DNA of 64,000 nt from Ruegeria arenilitoris (GCF_042675705.1 NZ_JBHTJJ010000001.1), one strand, 5' to 3'; positions 7,479-16,652 are shown, counted from the stretch's first letter. A program made the numbers and translations. The notes: generated by a model from the letters alone, not told the origin.

Positions 7479-8474
7479 ATGTTCAACGCTTTGGTGATGG
7501 AAAAGGACGAGGAAAGCGGACTGGCCAGCCCGGTGATCAAGCAGATCTCGGAAGATGACTTGCCGCATGGTGAAGTGCGTGTGGCCGTCGAGTTCTCGAC
7601 CGTCAACTACAAGGATGGTTTGTGCATGTCGCCAAAGGGCGGCGGTTTGGTGCGGAATTACCCGCATGTGCCGGGGATCGATTATGCCGGAACGGTCGAA
7701 GAGTCCTCGGACGACCGGTACAAACCCGGTGACAAGGTCGTGCTGACCGGTTGGCGCGTGGGTGAGGCGCATTGGGGCGGATACGCCCAGAAGGCCAGCG
7801 CCTTGGCCGATTGGCCGGTCCCTCTGCCCGAGGGGTTGAGCACGCGCCAAGCCATGGCCGTGGGAACTGCCGGTTTTACCGCGATGCTGGCGGTGATGGC
7901 GCTCGAAGATCACGGTTTGACGCCTGACCGCGGGCCGGTTCTGGTAACCGGTGCAGCCGGGGGCGTCGGCTCGGTTGCCACTGCGATTCTGGCCAATCTG
8001 GGATATGAAGTTGCGGCTGTGACCGGGCGGTCTGAAACCGAAGGCTATCTGAAGGCGCTTGGCGCCACGTCGATCGTGCCCCGTGACGAGTTGAACGAAA
8101 CCACCAAACGTCCGCTGGAAAGCGAAACCTGGGCTGGCTGCGTTGATGCCGTCGGGGGCGCAATGCTGGCGCGCGTACTGGGCCAGATGAAGTATGGCGC
8201 CTCGGTGGCAGCGGTCGGTCTGGCCGGTGGCGCGGGCCTGCCGGCGACCGTCATTCCGTTCCTGCTGCGCGGCGTCAACCTGTTGGGAATCGACAGCGTG
8301 ATGCAGCCGTTCGACAACCGACTGCGGGCTTGGCAGCGCGTGGCTTCGGATCTGCCGATGGACAAGCTGGAAGCGATGATCCAACCCGCCACTCTGAATG
8401 ATCTTCCGAAGTTGGGTGCCGACATCCTCAACGGTCAGGTTAAGGGGCGCGTGGTCGTTGACCTGAACGCCTGA
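7479..8474 (+). CDS. acuI: Acrylyl-CoA reductase (NADPH) AcuI
   Basis: A 331-residue medium-chain reductase of the YhdH/AcuI type, which reduces toxic acrylyl-CoA to propionyl-CoA during DMSP breakdown. Seen are the N-terminal MFNALVMEKDEES, the quinone-oxidoreductase-like VNYKDGL and PGIDYAGTV, and the nucleotide-binding loop VTGAAGGVGSVA near residues 150-160. No catalytic zinc ligands are evident. It starts 88 bases after dmdA with an AAAGGA site and ends 20 bases before a strong terminator, so it is the last gene of the operon starting at 4259. Confidence 0.93.
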   Translation: MFNALVMEKDEESGLASPVIKQISEDDLPHGEVRVAVEFSTVNYKDGLCMSPKGGGLVRNYPHVPGIDYAGTVEESSDDRYKPGDKVVLTGWRVGEAHWGGYAQKASALADWPVPLPEGLSTRQAMAVGTAGFTAMLAVMALEDHGLTPDRGPVLVTGAAGGVGSVATAILANLGYEVAAVTGRSETEGYLKALGATSIVPRDELNETTKRPLESETWAGCVDAVGGAMLARVLGQMKYGASVAAVGLAGGAGLPATVIPFLLRGVNLLGIDSVMQPFDNRLRAWQRVASDLPMDKLEAMIQPATLNDLPKLGADILNGQVKGRVVVDLNA

Positions 8475-8494
8475 GGCTTGGTTTTTTCTGTGCC

Positions 8495-8525
8495 AGACCG
8501 GCCCGCCACAGGGCCGGTCTTTTTT
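8495..8525 (+). terminator. Rho-independent terminator after acuI
   Basis: A perfect 10-bp stem, AGACCGGCCC (8495-8504) with GGGCCGGTCT (8511-8520), a 6-base loop and a run of Ts to 8525. It closes the dmd operon and separates it from frr. Confidence 0.92.
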
Positions 8526-8657
8526 GTCCGGGGGATCGGTTTTTTCGCGGAAACAACTCTGGTCATTGCCACATTTCCTGATCATGATTGCTATACATCC
8601 CAGGTGTGATGGCGTAAGAGCCATTCCAACATCACCTGAAGACGGGGAGTGAGCAGC

Positions 8658-9221
8658 ATGTCTGACGATTTTGAACTGGACACCGATGATCTGAAACGCC
8701 GCATGGATGGCGCGATGGCCAACCTCAGAACCGAATTCGCGTCGCTGCGCACCGGACGTGCGTCGGCTTCGATGCTCGAGCCGGTTATGGTGGATGCGTA
8801 TGGGTCGATGACACCGATCAACCAGGTCGGCACTGTAAACGTTCCCGAGCCGCGTATGGTCACCGTGAATGTTTGGGACAAGGCTTTGGTCGGCAAAGTG
8901 GAAAAGGCGATCCGGGAAAGCGGACTGGGCATCAACCCGCAGCTGAATGGCACGATCATCATGCTGCCGATCCCCGAGCTGAACGAAGAGCGCCGCCGCG
9001 AGCTGGGCAAAGTAGCCGGGCAATACGCCGAACACGCCCGCGTTGCTATTCGCAACGTGCGGCGCGATGGGATGGATCAGATCAAGAAAGCCAAGGCCGA
9101 CGGCCTGTCGGAAGACGATCAGAAGTTCTGGGAAACCGAGGTTCAGGAACTGACCGATCAGATGATCAAGGCCGTCGATACGGCCCTCGAGGCCAAGCAG
9201 GCCGAAATCATGCAGGTTTGA
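8658..9221 (+). CDS. frr: Ribosome recycling factor
   Basis: A 187-residue ribosome recycling factor, which with EF-G splits post-termination ribosomes; normal family length. Characteristic stretches are LRTGRASASMLEPV, PEPRMVTVNVWDK, GLGINPQLNGTIIMLPIP and ISNVRRDGM-like AIRNVRRDGMDQIKK. The ATG at 8658 is preferred over the in-frame GTG at 8649 because the GGGGAG site (8642-8647) is correctly spaced only for the former. The gene usually upstream, pyrH, is missing here; the dmd operon occupies that place. frr leads the run uppS-cdsA-dxr-rseP. Confidence 0.97.
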   Translation: MSDDFELDTDDLKRRMDGAMANLRTEFASLRTGRASASMLEPVMVDAYGSMTPINQVGTVNVPEPRMVTVNVWDKALVGKVEKAIRESGLGINPQLNGTIIMLPIPELNEERRRELGKVAGQYAEHARVAIRNVRRDGMDQIKKAKADGLSEDDQKFWETEVQELTDQMIKAVDTALEAKQAEIMQV

Positions 9222-9230
9222 GCGCAAGCC

Positions 9231-9962
9231 ATGCCCGCTGATCCCCAAAACGAGCCCCACTGTGGTCCGCGTCACGTGGCCATCATCATGGATGGCAACG
9301 GTAGGTGGGCCCAGGCGCGCGGCCGGCCACGGCTGTACGGGCATCACGCCGGTGCCCGTCGGGTGCGCGAAGTGGTCGAAGCCTGTCCGGGGCTGGGGAT
9401 CAAGTACCTAACGATTTTTGCCTTTTCGACGGAAAACTGGAAACGGACCCAGGTCGAGGTCGCCGGTCTGATGAGCCTGTTCAAGCGCTACATCATTAAG
9501 GAAACCCGTACCTTGGCCCAAAACGGTATCCGCGTTCGATTCATTGGCGACAGGGTGCGGCTGGATGCCAAACTGATCGAGTTGATGGACACGCTGGAGC
9601 GCGAGACGGCCGAAAATGACCTTGTCCACCTGACCGTCGCTCTCAACTATGGTGGCCGGGACGAAGTGGCGCGGGCAACCAAGCGGCTGGCGCGGGACGT
9701 TGCCGCAGGCAACCTGCGACCCGAAGATGTCGACGAGGAAACGCTGCCCAGATATCTGGACACGCGCGTCCTACCTGACCCCGATCTGGTCATTCGCACC
9801 AGTGGCGAGGCGCGGATATCGAATTTCCTTCTCTGGCAATCCGCTTACTCGGAATACGAGTTCATCGACACGCTCTGGCCCGACTTCACCGCGGCCGAGC
9901 TGGAACGGCTGTGCAAGAGCTTCGGGTCGCGCGAACGCCGGTTCGGAGCAGTTCCGGCATGA
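9231..9962 (+). CDS. uppS: Undecaprenyl diphosphate synthase (cis-prenyltransferase)
   Basis: A 243-residue cis-prenyltransferase making the C55 lipid carrier for peptidoglycan and LPS units from farnesyl and isopentenyl diphosphates. The catalytic motif IIMDGNGRWA holds Asp21. Further family motifs are FAFSTENWKR, ALNYGGRDE, DPDLVIRTSGEARISNF and the C-terminal SYSEYEF-like SAYSEYEFIDTLWPDF. It begins ten bases after frr and overlaps cdsA by four bases (ATGA). Confidence 0.97.
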   Translation: MPADPQNEPHCGPRHVAIIMDGNGRWAQARGRPRLYGHHAGARRVREVVEACPGLGIKYLTIFAFSTENWKRTQVEVAGLMSLFKRYIIKETRTLAQNGIRVRFIGDRVRLDAKLIELMDTLERETAENDLVHLTVALNYGGRDEVARATKRLARDVAAGNLRPEDVDEETLPRYLDTRVLPDPDLVIRTSGEARISNFLLWQSAYSEYEFIDTLWPDFTAAELERLCKSFGSRERRFGAVPA

Positions 9963-10741
9963 CGGACGGCCGATGGTCCGACCTGACCACCCGGGTGTTG
10001 TCTGCCCTGGTGCTGGTCGCTATTGGAGCGGTCGAGGTTTGGCTGGGCGGACTATGGTTCGAGACATTTGTTGCTGCCGCGTGTGGTCTGATGACCTGGG
10101 AACTGGTTCGCATGATCGATTCCGATCGGGTGGGCGTCGCGGTTCAGTTGGGAATCCTGACCGGCGTTGCCGTCATGCTTAGCTATCATGTGCCACCGCT
10201 CTACAAACTGCCCTTTCTGATCGCACCCGCACTGGTCGGGGCAGGGCAGGTCTCGCACTCGCGCGGGATCTACGTGCTGTTTGCCATGTGGATTGCCTGT
10301 GCGGGTTACGGGTTCATCCAGATCCGCGAGACGATGGGGTTTGGCTGGATGGTCTGGTTGATCCTGGTCGTCGTTGCCACGGACGTAGCTGGGTACTTCG
10401 TGGGAAAGACGTTCGGAGGCCCGAAGTTCTGGCCGCGCGTCAGCCCCAAGAAAACCTGGTCGGGCACGGCGGGCGGCTGGGTGGCAGCCGCGCTGGTGGG
10501 CGCAGCCGTTGCCGCGTATGCCGGATTTGGCTACCGGTTTGTTTTGGTTTCGGTCCTGGCCTCGATGGCCAGCCAGGCCGGTGATATCGTGGAAAGTGCC
10601 GTCAAGAGGCGGTTCGGGGTCAAGGACAGCTCGAACCTGGTACCGGGACACGGAGGTTTTCTGGATCGATTTGACGGCATGATGGGTGCATCTCTGATGG
10701 TTCTGATTGCGTCACTGGTCTATTCGCCCGGGGAAATCTGA
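9959..10741 (+). CDS. cdsA: Phosphatidate cytidylyltransferase
   Basis: A 260-residue inner-membrane enzyme that makes CDP-diacylglycerol from phosphatidate and CTP, the branch point of phospholipid synthesis. It has about seven membrane segments. The C-terminal signature is SQAGDIVESAVKRRFGVKDS followed by PGHGGFLDRFDG. The start at 9959 overlaps the uppS stop (ATGA); the longer frame inside uppS has no membrane character. Confidence 0.95.
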   Translation: MTDGRWSDLTTRVLSALVLVAIGAVEVWLGGLWFETFVAAACGLMTWELVRMIDSDRVGVAVQLGILTGVAVMLSYHVPPLYKLPFLIAPALVGAGQVSHSRGIYVLFAMWIACAGYGFIQIRETMGFGWMVWLILVVVATDVAGYFVGKTFGGPKFWPRVSPKKTWSGTAGGWVAAALVGAAVAAYAGFGYRFVLVSVLASMASQAGDIVESAVKRRFGVKDSSNLVPGHGGFLDRFDGMMGASLMVLIASLVYSPGEI

Positions 10742-11913
10742 TGCGAAAGGTTTCGATATTCGGCGCGACCGGATCGATCGGCCAGAATACGATCGATCTG
10801 ATTGCGCGAGCCCCGGAGGATTACAAGGTTGTCGCCGTCACCGGCGGGGCGAATGTCCGTCAACTGGCGCAGGACGCCCGCCGGTTGGGCGCCGAAGTGG
10901 CGGTAACCGCCTTTGACCAGCATCTGGACGATCTGCGCGATGCTTTGTCCGGCACCGGGATCGAAGCCGCCGCCGGCTCAACCGCGCTGATCGAAGCGGC
11001 CGCTCGCCCGGCGGACTGGGTCATGTCCGCCATTGTTGGCTCGGCCGGTTTGGCGCCGGGGCTTGAGGCTTTGAAGCAGGGCGCGACCCTGGCCTTGGCG
11101 AACAAGGAAACGCTGGTGTGTGCCGGCCCGCTTGTTCTGGAAACCGCGGAACGCCATGGCGCGCGTCTGCTTCCTGTAGACAGCGAGCATTCCGCGGTCT
11201 TTCAGGCGCTTGTGGGTGAAGACATGGATGCGGTCGAGCGCATCATCATCACTGCCAGCGGCGGTGCCTTTCGCGACTGGCCGGTCGAAAAGCTGGCCGG
11301 CGCTACGGTCGAGCAAGCTTCGAGCCACCCCAATTGGAACATGGGTCAGCGGATAACGATCGACAGCGCCTCGATGTTCAACAAGGCGCTGGAAGTGATC
11401 GAGACCAAAGAGTTTTTCGGGATCAATCCTGACAGGATCGAGGTTGTGGTTCACCCCGAATCCATCGTGCATGCTCTGGTCGGCTTTCGCGACGGCGCAA
11501 TGATGGCGCATCTGGGCGCGCCTGATATGCGGCACGCGATCGGCTATGCACTGCATTGGCCCGAAAGGCGGGACCTGCCGGTGCCGCGCCTGGACCTGGC
11601 CAAGCTGGGTCAGCTGCGTTTTCGTGATCCGGACCCGGCGCGTTACCCGGCCCTGCGGCTGGCCCGCGAGGTCATGCAACGCGGTGGCCTGTCAGGCGCG
11701 ATCTTCAACGCCGCCAAGGAGCGTGCGTTGGATCATTTCATCGGCCAACGCATCGGCTTTCTGGACATGACCGACGCCGTGGCCGCCGTTCTGGACCGTT
11801 TCGACGATGCAGGCGGTCTTATTGATGCCCCTTTGACCCTTGATAACGTCCTGAAAACGGACCATCTGGCACGTCAATGGGTGGATGACGCCGTACTACG
11901 AAGAGCAGGATAG
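10741..11913 (+). CDS. dxr: 1-deoxy-D-xylulose 5-phosphate reductoisomerase
   Basis: A 390-residue NADPH-dependent enzyme converting DXP to methylerythritol 4-phosphate, the committed step of the MEP isoprenoid pathway that feeds uppS. Seen are the nucleotide-binding FGATGSIGQNT (residues 7-17), ANKETLVCAG, the metal/substrate motif PVDSEHSAVFQ, ITASGGAFRDWP and HPNWNMGQRITIDSA. Length is normal. The ATG overlaps the cdsA stop by one base. Confidence 0.97.
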   Translation: MRKVSIFGATGSIGQNTIDLIARAPEDYKVVAVTGGANVRQLAQDARRLGAEVAVTAFDQHLDDLRDALSGTGIEAAAGSTALIEAAARPADWVMSAIVGSAGLAPGLEALKQGATLALANKETLVCAGPLVLETAERHGARLLPVDSEHSAVFQALVGEDMDAVERIIITASGGAFRDWPVEKLAGATVEQASSHPNWNMGQRITIDSASMFNKALEVIETKEFFGINPDRIEVVVHPESIVHALVGFRDGAMMAHLGAPDMRHAIGYALHWPERRDLPVPRLDLAKLGQLRFRDPDPARYPALRLAREVMQRGGLSGAIFNAAKERALDHFIGQRIGFLDMTDAVAAVLDRFDDAGGLIDAPLTLDNVLKTDHLARQWVDDAVLRRAG

Positions 11914-11917
11914 AATT

Positions 11918-13270
11918 TTGGACATACTCTCGCTGATCCCGCAATTTGGTGGGCTGGTCTATACGATTGCCGCATTCGTCGTGGCGCTGTCCGTCATCGT
12001 GGCGGTGCATGAATACGGGCATTACATCGTTGGTCGCTGGTCGGGGATCCATGCCGAGGTGTTCTCGTTGGGGTTTGGTCCGGTGCTTTGGAGCCGAATG
12101 GACAAACGCGGCACCAAATGGCAGATCGCTCTGTTGCCTTTTGGCGGTTATGTGAAATTCCTGGGCGATGCCAATGCGGCCTCGGGCAAGGATACCGAGA
12201 CGATGGCGGAAATCACCACGCAAAGCCCCGAAGAATTGCGTCGGACGATGCATGGCGCACCGCTTTGGGCGCGGACTGCCACGGTTGCGGCCGGGCCGGT
12301 CTTCAATTTCGTTCTGTCGATCCTTGTCTTCGGCTTGATCTTCTGGTCGCAAGGCGTGACCCGCGAGCCACTGACGGTCGGATCTCTGAAACCTCTGCCA
12401 GGCACTGTGCAGGAGCTTCAGGAGGGGGACGAAATCGTTGCGATCGCCGGCATTCCCACGCCTGATTTCGATCAGGAGGGGGCTTGGACCGAATTTACCG
12501 AGGCTCTGCCGGTGCAGCCGGTTCTCGAATACACTGTCATCCGCGACGGCCAGACCCTCGACGTATCGGCCCCGTGGCTGTTCCCGCCCTTAATCCAGCA
12601 GGTCGCCCCGCGCAGCGCTGCCATGGATATCCAGTTGCAGGCTGGCGACGTCATCACCTCGGTTGATGGCGACCCGATTTTTGCTTTCGAACAGCTTAAG
12701 GAAAAGGTCGAAAGCTCGGACGGAAAGGTGCTTTTGCTGGACGTCTGGCGCGATGGCGCCGAGTTGGAATTTGCACTGGCGCCGCGTCGCACGGATGAAC
12801 CGCAGGCGGACGGCGGCTTCAAAACCGAATGGCGGATTGGAATCGTCGGCGGCATGATGCTGGTGCCGGCGACCGAACCCGCAGGTCTCGTTGACTCCCT
12901 GCATGGCGGAGTTATCCAGACCGGCCGCATCATCGAGGGGTCGCTGTCCGGCATATGGCACATGGTCACCGGTGCGATCAGCACCTGCAACATGTCCGGA
13001 CCCATTGGTATCGCGGAAACCTCAGGCGCGATGGCGAGCCAAGGGGCACAAAGCTTCATCTTCTTCATCGCGGTTTTGTCCACTGCTGTAGGCTTGCTGA
13101 ACTTGTTCCCAATCCCCGCATTGGACGGGGGACACCTCGTTTTTTACGCCTATGAAGCCGTCGCAGGGAAACCGCCCAGCGACCGGGCTTTGCAGCTGTT
13201 GATGGCGGTGGGCATCACGCTGATTCTCAGCCTCATGATCTTCTCGGTAAGCAACGACTTGTTCTGCTGA
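11918..13270 (+). CDS. rseP: RIP metalloprotease RseP (site-2 protease)
   Basis: A roughly 450-residue inner-membrane zinc protease for regulated intramembrane proteolysis, normally cutting anti-sigma factors. The active-site motif HEYGH lies at residues 31-35 within the first membrane helix, and the C-terminal partner motif NLFPIPALDGGH carries the third ligand. Between them are two PDZ-like domains (about 120-290). I choose TTG at 11918 as start (MDILSLIPQFGG) because GAGCAGGA precedes it. The in-frame ATG at 11885 lies inside dxr and lacks a binding site. Confidence 0.93.
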   Translation: MDILSLIPQFGGLVYTIAAFVVALSVIVAVHEYGHYIVGRWSGIHAEVFSLGFGPVLWSRMDKRGTKWQIALLPFGGYVKFLGDANAASGKDTETMAEITTQSPEELRRTMHGAPLWARTATVAAGPVFNFVLSILVFGLIFWSQGVTREPLTVGSLKPLPGTVQELQEGDEIVAIAGIPTPDFDQEGAWTEFTEALPVQPVLEYTVIRDGQTLDVSAPWLFPPLIQQVAPRSAAMDIQLQAGDVITSVDGDPIFAFEQLKEKVESSDGKVLLLDVWRDGAELEFALAPRRTDEPQADGGFKTEWRIGIVGGMMLVPATEPAGLVDSLHGGVIQTGRIIEGSLSGIWHMVTGAISTCNMSGPIGIAETSGAMASQGAQSFIFFIAVLSTAVGLLNLFPIPALDGGHLVFYAYEAVAGKPPSDRALQLLMAVGITLILSLMIFSVSNDLFC

Positions 13271-13373
13271 TTGTGGCGGCATTGACGCGTTGCGGTCGCA
13301 AAATTGCCTCAATTCAAACCTAGTTTGTGTGGGGTAATTTTGCCGAGACATGCAATTAAGCGGGCTGTGACCA

Positions 13374-13502
13374 ATGACCAAGGCATTGCGGAATTCCTAC
13401 CGAGGCTTCAGTTTCCTGTTCGTGTTGAACTGGGACGCGTTGCTCAGCTTTGGGCTGACCGCTCTGGCATTGGCCGGTGCCGCATATCTGGCCGGTATGT
13501 GA
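13374..13502 (+). CDS. Small membrane protein, 42 residues
   Basis: A short reading frame starting MTKALRNSYRGFSFLFVLNW and ending in a hydrophobic stretch, SFGLTALALAGAAYLAGM. It has a basic amphipathic N-terminus followed by one membrane helix. It sits between rseP and a strong terminator 28 bases after its stop, as expected of a real gene. The ribosome binding site is weak. I know no function. The composition and position argue against a random frame, but conservation was not tested. Confidence 0.5.
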   Translation: MTKALRNSYRGFSFLFVLNWDALLSFGLTALALAGAAYLAGM

Positions 13503-13530
13503 TTCCCCATACCCAGCTGAACGACCCGAG

Positions 13531-13554
13531 CGCGACCGATCCGGTCGCGTTTTT
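13531..13554 (+). terminator. Rho-independent terminator before bamA
   Basis: Stem CGCGACCG (13531-13538) with CGGTCGCG (13542-13549), a three-base loop and five Ts. It divides the frr-rseP unit from bamA, so bamA must have its own promoter in the 75 bases that follow. Confidence 0.85.
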
Positions 13555-13629
13555 CGTTTGTGCTTTTGACAAGGCCCACCAGAGCGGCTACTCAACTTCT
13601 AAAGTCCGAAATTCTAGGTAGAGACAAAA

Positions 13630-15990
13630 ATGGCTTACAGGAGAGGCGCGGGCACATCCTGCGGTACTGCGCAACCGCACGGCAACATTTTGTGGCGAGC
13701 ACTAACGATTTTTTTCCTCTTTGCGGCAATGAGTTTTACGGCGGTACCGCAAGTCGCCCAGGCCCAGACCTACACGATTTCGTCGTTCGATGTTCAGGGC
13801 AACCGTCGCATTGAGACGTCCACCATCATCGCCCGGACTGGAATCACACCCGGCCAGTCAGTCACTGCGGGCCAGTTGAATGACGCCTACCAGCGTTTGC
13901 TTGACAGTGGTGTTTTTGAGACAGTCGAATTGACCCCGCGCGGGAATACTCTGGTGATCGAGGTCGCCGAGTATCCGACGATCAACAAGATCAGCATTGA
14001 GGGCAATCGCCGCGTCAAGGACGACGTGTTGATTCAGGCAATCTCGTCGCAGCCGCGCCGGGTGTTCACGCCGCAGGTCGCGGAATCCGATGCCGACAAG
14101 ATCGCCGAGATCTACTCGGCGCAAGGTCGTGTGTCGGCCACAGTCATTCCGCGGATCATCCGCCGCAGCGACAACCGGGTGGATCTGGTTTTTGAAATCG
14201 CCGAAGGCACCACGATTGAGATCGAGCGCGTCAGCTTTGTAGGAAACCGCGCCTATTCTGACCGTCGTCTGCGCCGTGTCCTTGAATCCAAGCAGGCCAA
14301 CATCCTGCGCACCTTTCTGCGCGGTGACACATTCATTGCCGACCGCATCGAATTCGACAAACAAGTTCTGCGTGATTTCTACCTGTCGCGCGGCTATGTC
14401 GATTTTCGGATCAACAGCGCCAATGTCGAGTTCACGCGAGAGCGTGACGCCTTCTATCTGGTGATGAACATCACCGAAGGTCAGAAATTCTCGTTCGGCA
14501 ACATCTCGACGGTCAGCGAAATCCCGGGCGTTGATGCGGCCGAGTATCAGAAGGCCCTCAAGATCAAACCTGGTGTCACGTATTCGCCGACGCTGATTGA
14601 GAATTCGATCGCTCGGCAGGAACGTCTTGGCCTGAAGCAGGGCGTCGACTTCCTACGTGTTGAGCCGCGCGTGACCCGCAACGACCGTGACCTGACGCTG
14701 GATGTTCAGTTCGTGCTGACCAGAGGCCCGCGCATCTTTGTCGAACGGATCGACATCGAGGGCAACACGACAACTCTGGACCGGGTCATCCGGCGCCAGT
14801 TCGACACGGTAGAGGGTGACCCCTTCAACCCGCGCGAAATCCGGCAGAGTGCCGAACGTATCCGGGCCTTGGGTTTCTTCTCGGTCGCGGAAGTGGAAAC
14901 CCGCGAAGGGTCCAGCCCCAGCCAGGTGATCGTGGACGTGGATGTCCAGGAGCAGCCGACCGGTTCACTGGCGTTGGGCGGTAGCTACTCGGTTTCCGAC
15001 GGTTTCGGGATCGCCATCCGGCTTGAGGAACGGAACTTCCTCGGGCGCGGACAGGAATTTGGCCTGACGCTGTCGACTGCGCAGGACTCTGAGCAGTACG
15101 TCATCAACTTTGCCGAACCGTATCTGCTGGGCCGCAAACTGCGTTTTGATCTGGGCTTTGGTCTTTCGAGAACCAATTCCAGCTTTGCCAGCTATGACAC
15201 CAAGAGTGTGTTCTTCAATCCGCAGATCAGTTACGCAATTGGCGAACTTTCCTCGCTGCGGCTGCGGTACAACTGGAACAAGTCCGAAATGTCGCAACAG
15301 GACGATGAGGTAAACGGGGCAGTCATTGCGTCGGAAATCGCGCAAGGCAAGCGTTCGACAAGCTCGCTGGGGCTTGCCTATGTCTACGACAGCCGACTGG
15401 GTGGCCTGAACCCGAATGCAGGTGTTCTGTTCGAGGTCGGCGTGGACGCGGCTGGTCTTGGTGGCGACAACAAGTACTTCAAGACCTCGACCCGGGCGAT
15501 TGCCCAGACAAAGGTTCTGAACGAGGAGATGACGCTGCGGGCGTCATTTGAGGCCGGCGCGCTCCATTGGCAAGGTGACGACTTCAGCCGGGCAATTGAC
15601 CGTTATGTTCTGGGGCCGTCAACGTTCCGTGGCTTCGAGCCGGCCGGTATCGGCCCTCGTGACCTGTCGAACGGGCAGGATGATGCGATCGGCGGCAACT
15701 ACTACTGGGTCGCCCGGTTTGAGTCGGACTTCCCGTTGGGTCTGCCCGAGGAGTTGGGGCTGCGCGGCGGTGTCTTCTATGACATCGGCAACCTGTACAA
15801 CATTAACAATGTTGATACGACGGGTGCCAATATCGTCGGCGCAGACGGCTCGATCCGTCAGGTTATCGGCGTCTCGCTGCTGTGGGATACGCCGTTCGGT
15901 CCGCTGCGGTTCAACTTCTCGCAGGCCGTGAAGAAGGAAGACTTCGACAAAGAGCAGAACTTCGACTTTACCATTCAGGCACGGTTCTGA
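13630..15990 (+). CDS. bamA: Outer membrane protein assembly factor BamA
   Basis: A 786-residue Omp85 protein, the core of the BAM complex that folds beta-barrels into the outer membrane. A long signal peptide ends at about VAQA-QTYT (residue 45). Five POTRA domains follow to about residue 420 (for example FDVQGNRRIETSTIIARTG). The C-terminal barrel contains GSYSVSDGFGIAIRLEERNF, VRGF-type STFRGFEPAGIGPRD, and ends FTIQARF with the terminal Phe needed for assembly. AGGTAGAG precedes the ATG. ompH follows after five bases. Confidence 0.97.
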   Translation: MAYRRGAGTSCGTAQPHGNILWRALTIFFLFAAMSFTAVPQVAQAQTYTISSFDVQGNRRIETSTIIARTGITPGQSVTAGQLNDAYQRLLDSGVFETVELTPRGNTLVIEVAEYPTINKISIEGNRRVKDDVLIQAISSQPRRVFTPQVAESDADKIAEIYSAQGRVSATVIPRIIRRSDNRVDLVFEIAEGTTIEIERVSFVGNRAYSDRRLRRVLESKQANILRTFLRGDTFIADRIEFDKQVLRDFYLSRGYVDFRINSANVEFTRERDAFYLVMNITEGQKFSFGNISTVSEIPGVDAAEYQKALKIKPGVTYSPTLIENSIARQERLGLKQGVDFLRVEPRVTRNDRDLTLDVQFVLTRGPRIFVERIDIEGNTTTLDRVIRRQFDTVEGDPFNPREIRQSAERIRALGFFSVAEVETREGSSPSQVIVDVDVQEQPTGSLALGGSYSVSDGFGIAIRLEERNFLGRGQEFGLTLSTAQDSEQYVINFAEPYLLGRKLRFDLGFGLSRTNSSFASYDTKSVFFNPQISYAIGELSSLRLRYNWNKSEMSQQDDEVNGAVIASEIAQGKRSTSSLGLAYVYDSRLGGLNPNAGVLFEVGVDAAGLGGDNKYFKTSTRAIAQTKVLNEEMTLRASFEAGALHWQGDDFSRAIDRYVLGPSTFRGFEPAGIGPRDLSNGQDDAIGGNYYWVARFESDFPLGLPEELGLRGGVFYDIGNLYNINNVDTTGANIVGADGSIRQVIGVSLLWDTPFGPLRFNFSQAVKKEDFDKEQNFDFTIQARF

Positions 15991-15995
15991 CGTCC

Positions 15996-16580
15996 ATGGT
16001 CAAGACGATATCGAAGTTTGTACAGGGCCCGTCACGGGCCCTGTGTGTTTTGATCTTCCTGGTAGTGTCGCTCCCAGTGGCCGCCCAGCAGTTGGGTGTA
16101 CCGCAATCCGGCGTGCTGACCATCTCGAGCGACCGAATATTTACCGAGTCAGCATTCGGGCGACGGGTTTTTGATGAGATCGAAGCAGAAAGTGCTGCGC
16201 TGGCCGCTGAAAATGAACGCATCGTTGCCGAGCTGAGCCGCGAGGAAAAAGAGCTGACGCAAAAGCGCGAAGTTCTGAGCCCTGAGGAGTTCCGCCCGCT
16301 TGCGGAAGCCTTCGACCGAAAGGTCCAGTCTCACCGCGAGGGGCAACGCGCGAAACTGGATGCTCTGGCGCGCCGCAGTGACGAGGCGCGCAATCAGTTC
16401 TTTGAGCTGGCGCAGCCCGTGCTCATCGACCTGCTGCGTGAAACAGGCGCGTCGCTGATCATCGAACGATCCAACGTGTTTCTCAGCTCGGACGCCTCGG
16501 ATGTTACGGCCATCGCCATCCGCAAGATCGATGCTGCCATCGGCGATGGATCGCAGCTGGAAGAGGGCGACAAGCCATAG
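15996..16580 (+). CDS. skp: OmpH/Skp-family periplasmic chaperone
   Basis: A 194-residue protein with a signal peptide (cleavage near SLPVAAQQ). Its long charged helical middle region (IEAESAALAAENERIVAELS onward) is typical of the coiled-coil tentacles of Skp/OmpH, which carry unfolded outer-membrane proteins to BamA. The C-terminal LLRETGASLIIERSNVFLSS matches the family end. It starts five bases after bamA and 72 bases before fabZ, in the usual order. Confidence 0.9.
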   Translation: MVKTISKFVQGPSRALCVLIFLVVSLPVAAQQLGVPQSGVLTISSDRIFTESAFGRRVFDEIEAESAALAAENERIVAELSREEKELTQKREVLSPEEFRPLAEAFDRKVQSHREGQRAKLDALARRSDEARNQFFELAQPVLIDLLRETGASLIIERSNVFLSSDASDVTAIAIRKIDAAIGDGSQLEEGDKP

Positions 16581-16652
16581 CGTGGCTTGCCCTTGGGTAC
16601 GGGTATTGCTAACCACGCGTGAACGAGACCCCGAGAACAGGACATCCTGAAA

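Noticed and set aside
6813..9347. An 844-codon open frame on the minus strand
   Set aside because: It runs antisense across dmdA, acuI, frr and the start of uppS, all certain genes. The translation is low-complexity in His, Arg, Gln and Asp, as expected for a codon-bias shadow, and it crosses a strong terminator.
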